A stretch of 64,000 nt of DNA from Bradyrhizobium sp. 4. Lineage in GTDB: Bacteria > Pseudomonadota > Alphaproteobacteria > Rhizobiales > Xanthobacteraceae. The stretch lies in contig NZ_CP064686.1 of NCBI RefSeq assembly GCF_023100905.1, positions 2,852,001 to 2,916,000 on the forward strand, in the 5' to 3' direction. A program made the position numbers and the translations under genes. Each line of letters opens with the position of its first letter. The stretch's first letter is position 1. The notes under the pieces were generated by a model. It was not told the origin of the DNA. It was given only the letters and a program-made list of their open reading frames with translations, and made no database searches. Positions 62,975 through 64,000 of this stretch are shown here, piece by piece.

Positions 62975-64000
62975 TCAGCGCCGCGTCTGAGGGCGCGCGC
63001 CGCCCTCGGCCTTGATCGCGCGCAACACCTTCTCCGGCGTAATCGGCAGGTCGTCGATGCGGACGCCGACGGCGTTGAAGATGGCGTTCGCAACGGCCGG
63101 CAATACGGGATTCGCGCACATTTCCCCGGGACCCTTGGCGCCGAAGGGGCCATCGGGAGCCGGGCGTTCCAACACGGCGATGTCGTGCGGGCAGATGTCG
63201 CCAGGACCGGGCATGACATATTCGACGAAGTCGCGAGGGCCGTGGACAGGATCGGGATAATAGGGCTCAGGCGTCTCGTAGAGCGCGTGACTGACGCCCA
63301 TCCAGGCGCCGCCGACGAGCTGTTGCTCGACCAGGCGTGGGTTGAGCGCACGGCCGAGCTCATAGGCAGAGTCCATGCGGATCATCGTGACCTCGCCGGT
63401 CTCGTCGTCGACCTCAACCTCGGCGACAAGACAGGCATGGGCGTAGCAGGTCGCCGGCGACATCTCGCCGGTCTCGGGATCGACATTGGACAGAGGAACG
63501 AGAAAGATGCCACGGCCGGCGATGGTCTTGCCTTGCTTGAACTGCGCGGCGATGGCGACGTCCTTGGTGGAGATCGAGCGGTGCGGCGCGCCCTTGACGT
63601 GGATGTTGCCACGTCCGTCGGTTTCGAGATCGGCGGCGTTGACCTCGAGTTCCTCCGCGGCGGCCTCCATCATCACGCCGCGCGCCTCGCGTGCCGCCGC
63701 CATCACGGCATTGCCGACCCGATGGGTGCCGCGCGAGGCGAACGAGCCCATGCAATGCGGGCCGGTGTCGGAATCGGCGGTGTCGACATAAACGTCCTCA
63801 ACGGGTACGCCGAGCGTCTCTGCGCAAATCTGCCGCGTTACCGACTTCATGCCTTGGCCGAGATCGATCGAGGATAGCGCCACAGTGAACTTGCCGCTTG
63901 GATTGGAATGAACCAGGGCCTGGCTGGGATCGCCGCCGAGGTTCATGCCGATGGGATAATTGACCGATGCGATGCCGCGTCCGCGATGTCGGGTCATCTC
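62975..64000 (-). CDS. Molybdenum hydroxylase large subunit (CoxL/XdhB family), C-terminal part
   Basis: Molybdopterin-binding subunit of a xanthine-dehydrogenase/CO-dehydrogenase-type enzyme; the N-terminal half lies beyond the right edge. Visible features: SSIDLGQGMKSVTRQICAE (cofactor contact), SDTGPHCMGSFASRGTHRVG, and the catalytic Glu in FGAKGPGEMCANPVLPAVAN. Its maturation genes follow directly. The loop that tells CO dehydrogenase from other members (VAYRCSFR) would be outside the window, so the substrate is open: CO, a purine, a nicotinic-type ring, or an aldehyde. Confidence 0.88.
   Translation of the reverse strand, partial: EMTRHRGRGIASVNYPIGMNLGGDPSQALVHSNPSGKFTVALSSIDLGQGMKSVTRQICAETLGVPVEDVYVDTADSDTGPHCMGSFASRGTHRVGNAVMAAAREARGVMMEAAAEELEVNAADLETDGRGNIHVKGAPHRSISTKDVAIAAQFKQGKTIAGRGIFLVPLSNVDPETGEMSPATCYAHACLVAEVEVDDETGEVTMIRMDSAYELGRALNPRLVEQQLVGGAWMGVSHALYETPEPYYPDPVHGPRDFVEYVMPGPGDICPHDIAVLERPAPDGPFGAKGPGEMCANPVLPAVANAIFNAVGVRIDDLPITPEKVLRAIKAEGGARPQTRR

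Noticed and set aside
62968..63363. Upstream extension of the MoxR ATPase frame
   Set aside because: The conserved domain starts at 62967, and the extension is a shadow of the molybdenum hydroxylase gene.

Overview
The window is GC-rich, densely packed chromosomal DNA from an alphaproteobacterium, most likely Bradyrhizobium or a close relative. The evidence is the large number of ABC importers and aromatic-degradation genes, the many ATGA start/stop overlaps, a Cox-type molybdenum hydroxylase cluster, and an intergenic repeat (about 41080-41860) that I recognise as common in Bradyrhizobium. No rRNA, tRNA, CRISPR array, transposase or phage gene was seen. About 57 protein genes are called; the first and last run off the window.

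Layout. (1) 1-10287, + strand: two tandem peptide/nickel-type ABC importers, one with a fused double ATPase, the other with separate ATPases and a convincing sigma-54 promoter in front. (2) 10465-21338, - strand: an operon joining a sugar-type (RbsABC-like) importer to hydroxyquinol 1,2-dioxygenase, maleylacetate reductase, an FAD-linked D-2-hydroxyacid dehydrogenase, an amidohydrolase, a HIBADH-like dehydrogenase and two small barrel proteins (Dabb, YciI). A LysR regulator is divergent from it. (3) 22396-29172, + strand: MarR regulator, a perfect 14-bp palindrome, FAD aromatic hydroxylase, MFS transporter, aldehyde dehydrogenase and benzoylformate decarboxylase, which fit degradation of a mandelate or arylglyoxylate compound, possibly feeding block 2. 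(4) 29169-41069: an exopolysaccharide locus whose genes mostly alternate strands (beta-propeller protein, GT4, Wzc/GumC-like co-polymerase with a degenerate kinase domain, Wzx flippase, FAD monooxygenase, FemAB/CelD-like acyltransferase, Wzy-type polymerase, GH5 hydrolase), with two CtrA-like boxes and a possible RBS-masking hairpin.

(5) 41070-42013: mostly a non-coding dispersed repeat rich in inverted repeats. (6) 42014-50919: an orphan amino-acid-type binding protein; a GntR regulator with a nearby palindrome; an SsuABC-like importer with two permeases; then a deacetylase-fold protein, an FAH-family hydrolase, a MetE-like protein and a convergent SDR. (7) 51083-56948: a CUT1 sugar importer lacking its own ATPase, with Gfo/Idh/MocA and ThuA proteins and a LacI regulator. 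(8) 56973-64000, - strand: a molybdenum hydroxylase large subunit (partial), MoxR ATPase, VWA protein, amidohydrolase, metallo-beta-lactamase-fold lactonase-like protein, an unusual SMP-30/isochorismatase fusion and an FMN azoreductase.

The common theme is scavenging and breakdown of plant- or soil-derived small molecules: each catabolic block pairs an importer or exporter with enzymes and usually a local regulator. Substrates cannot be fixed from sequence alone.
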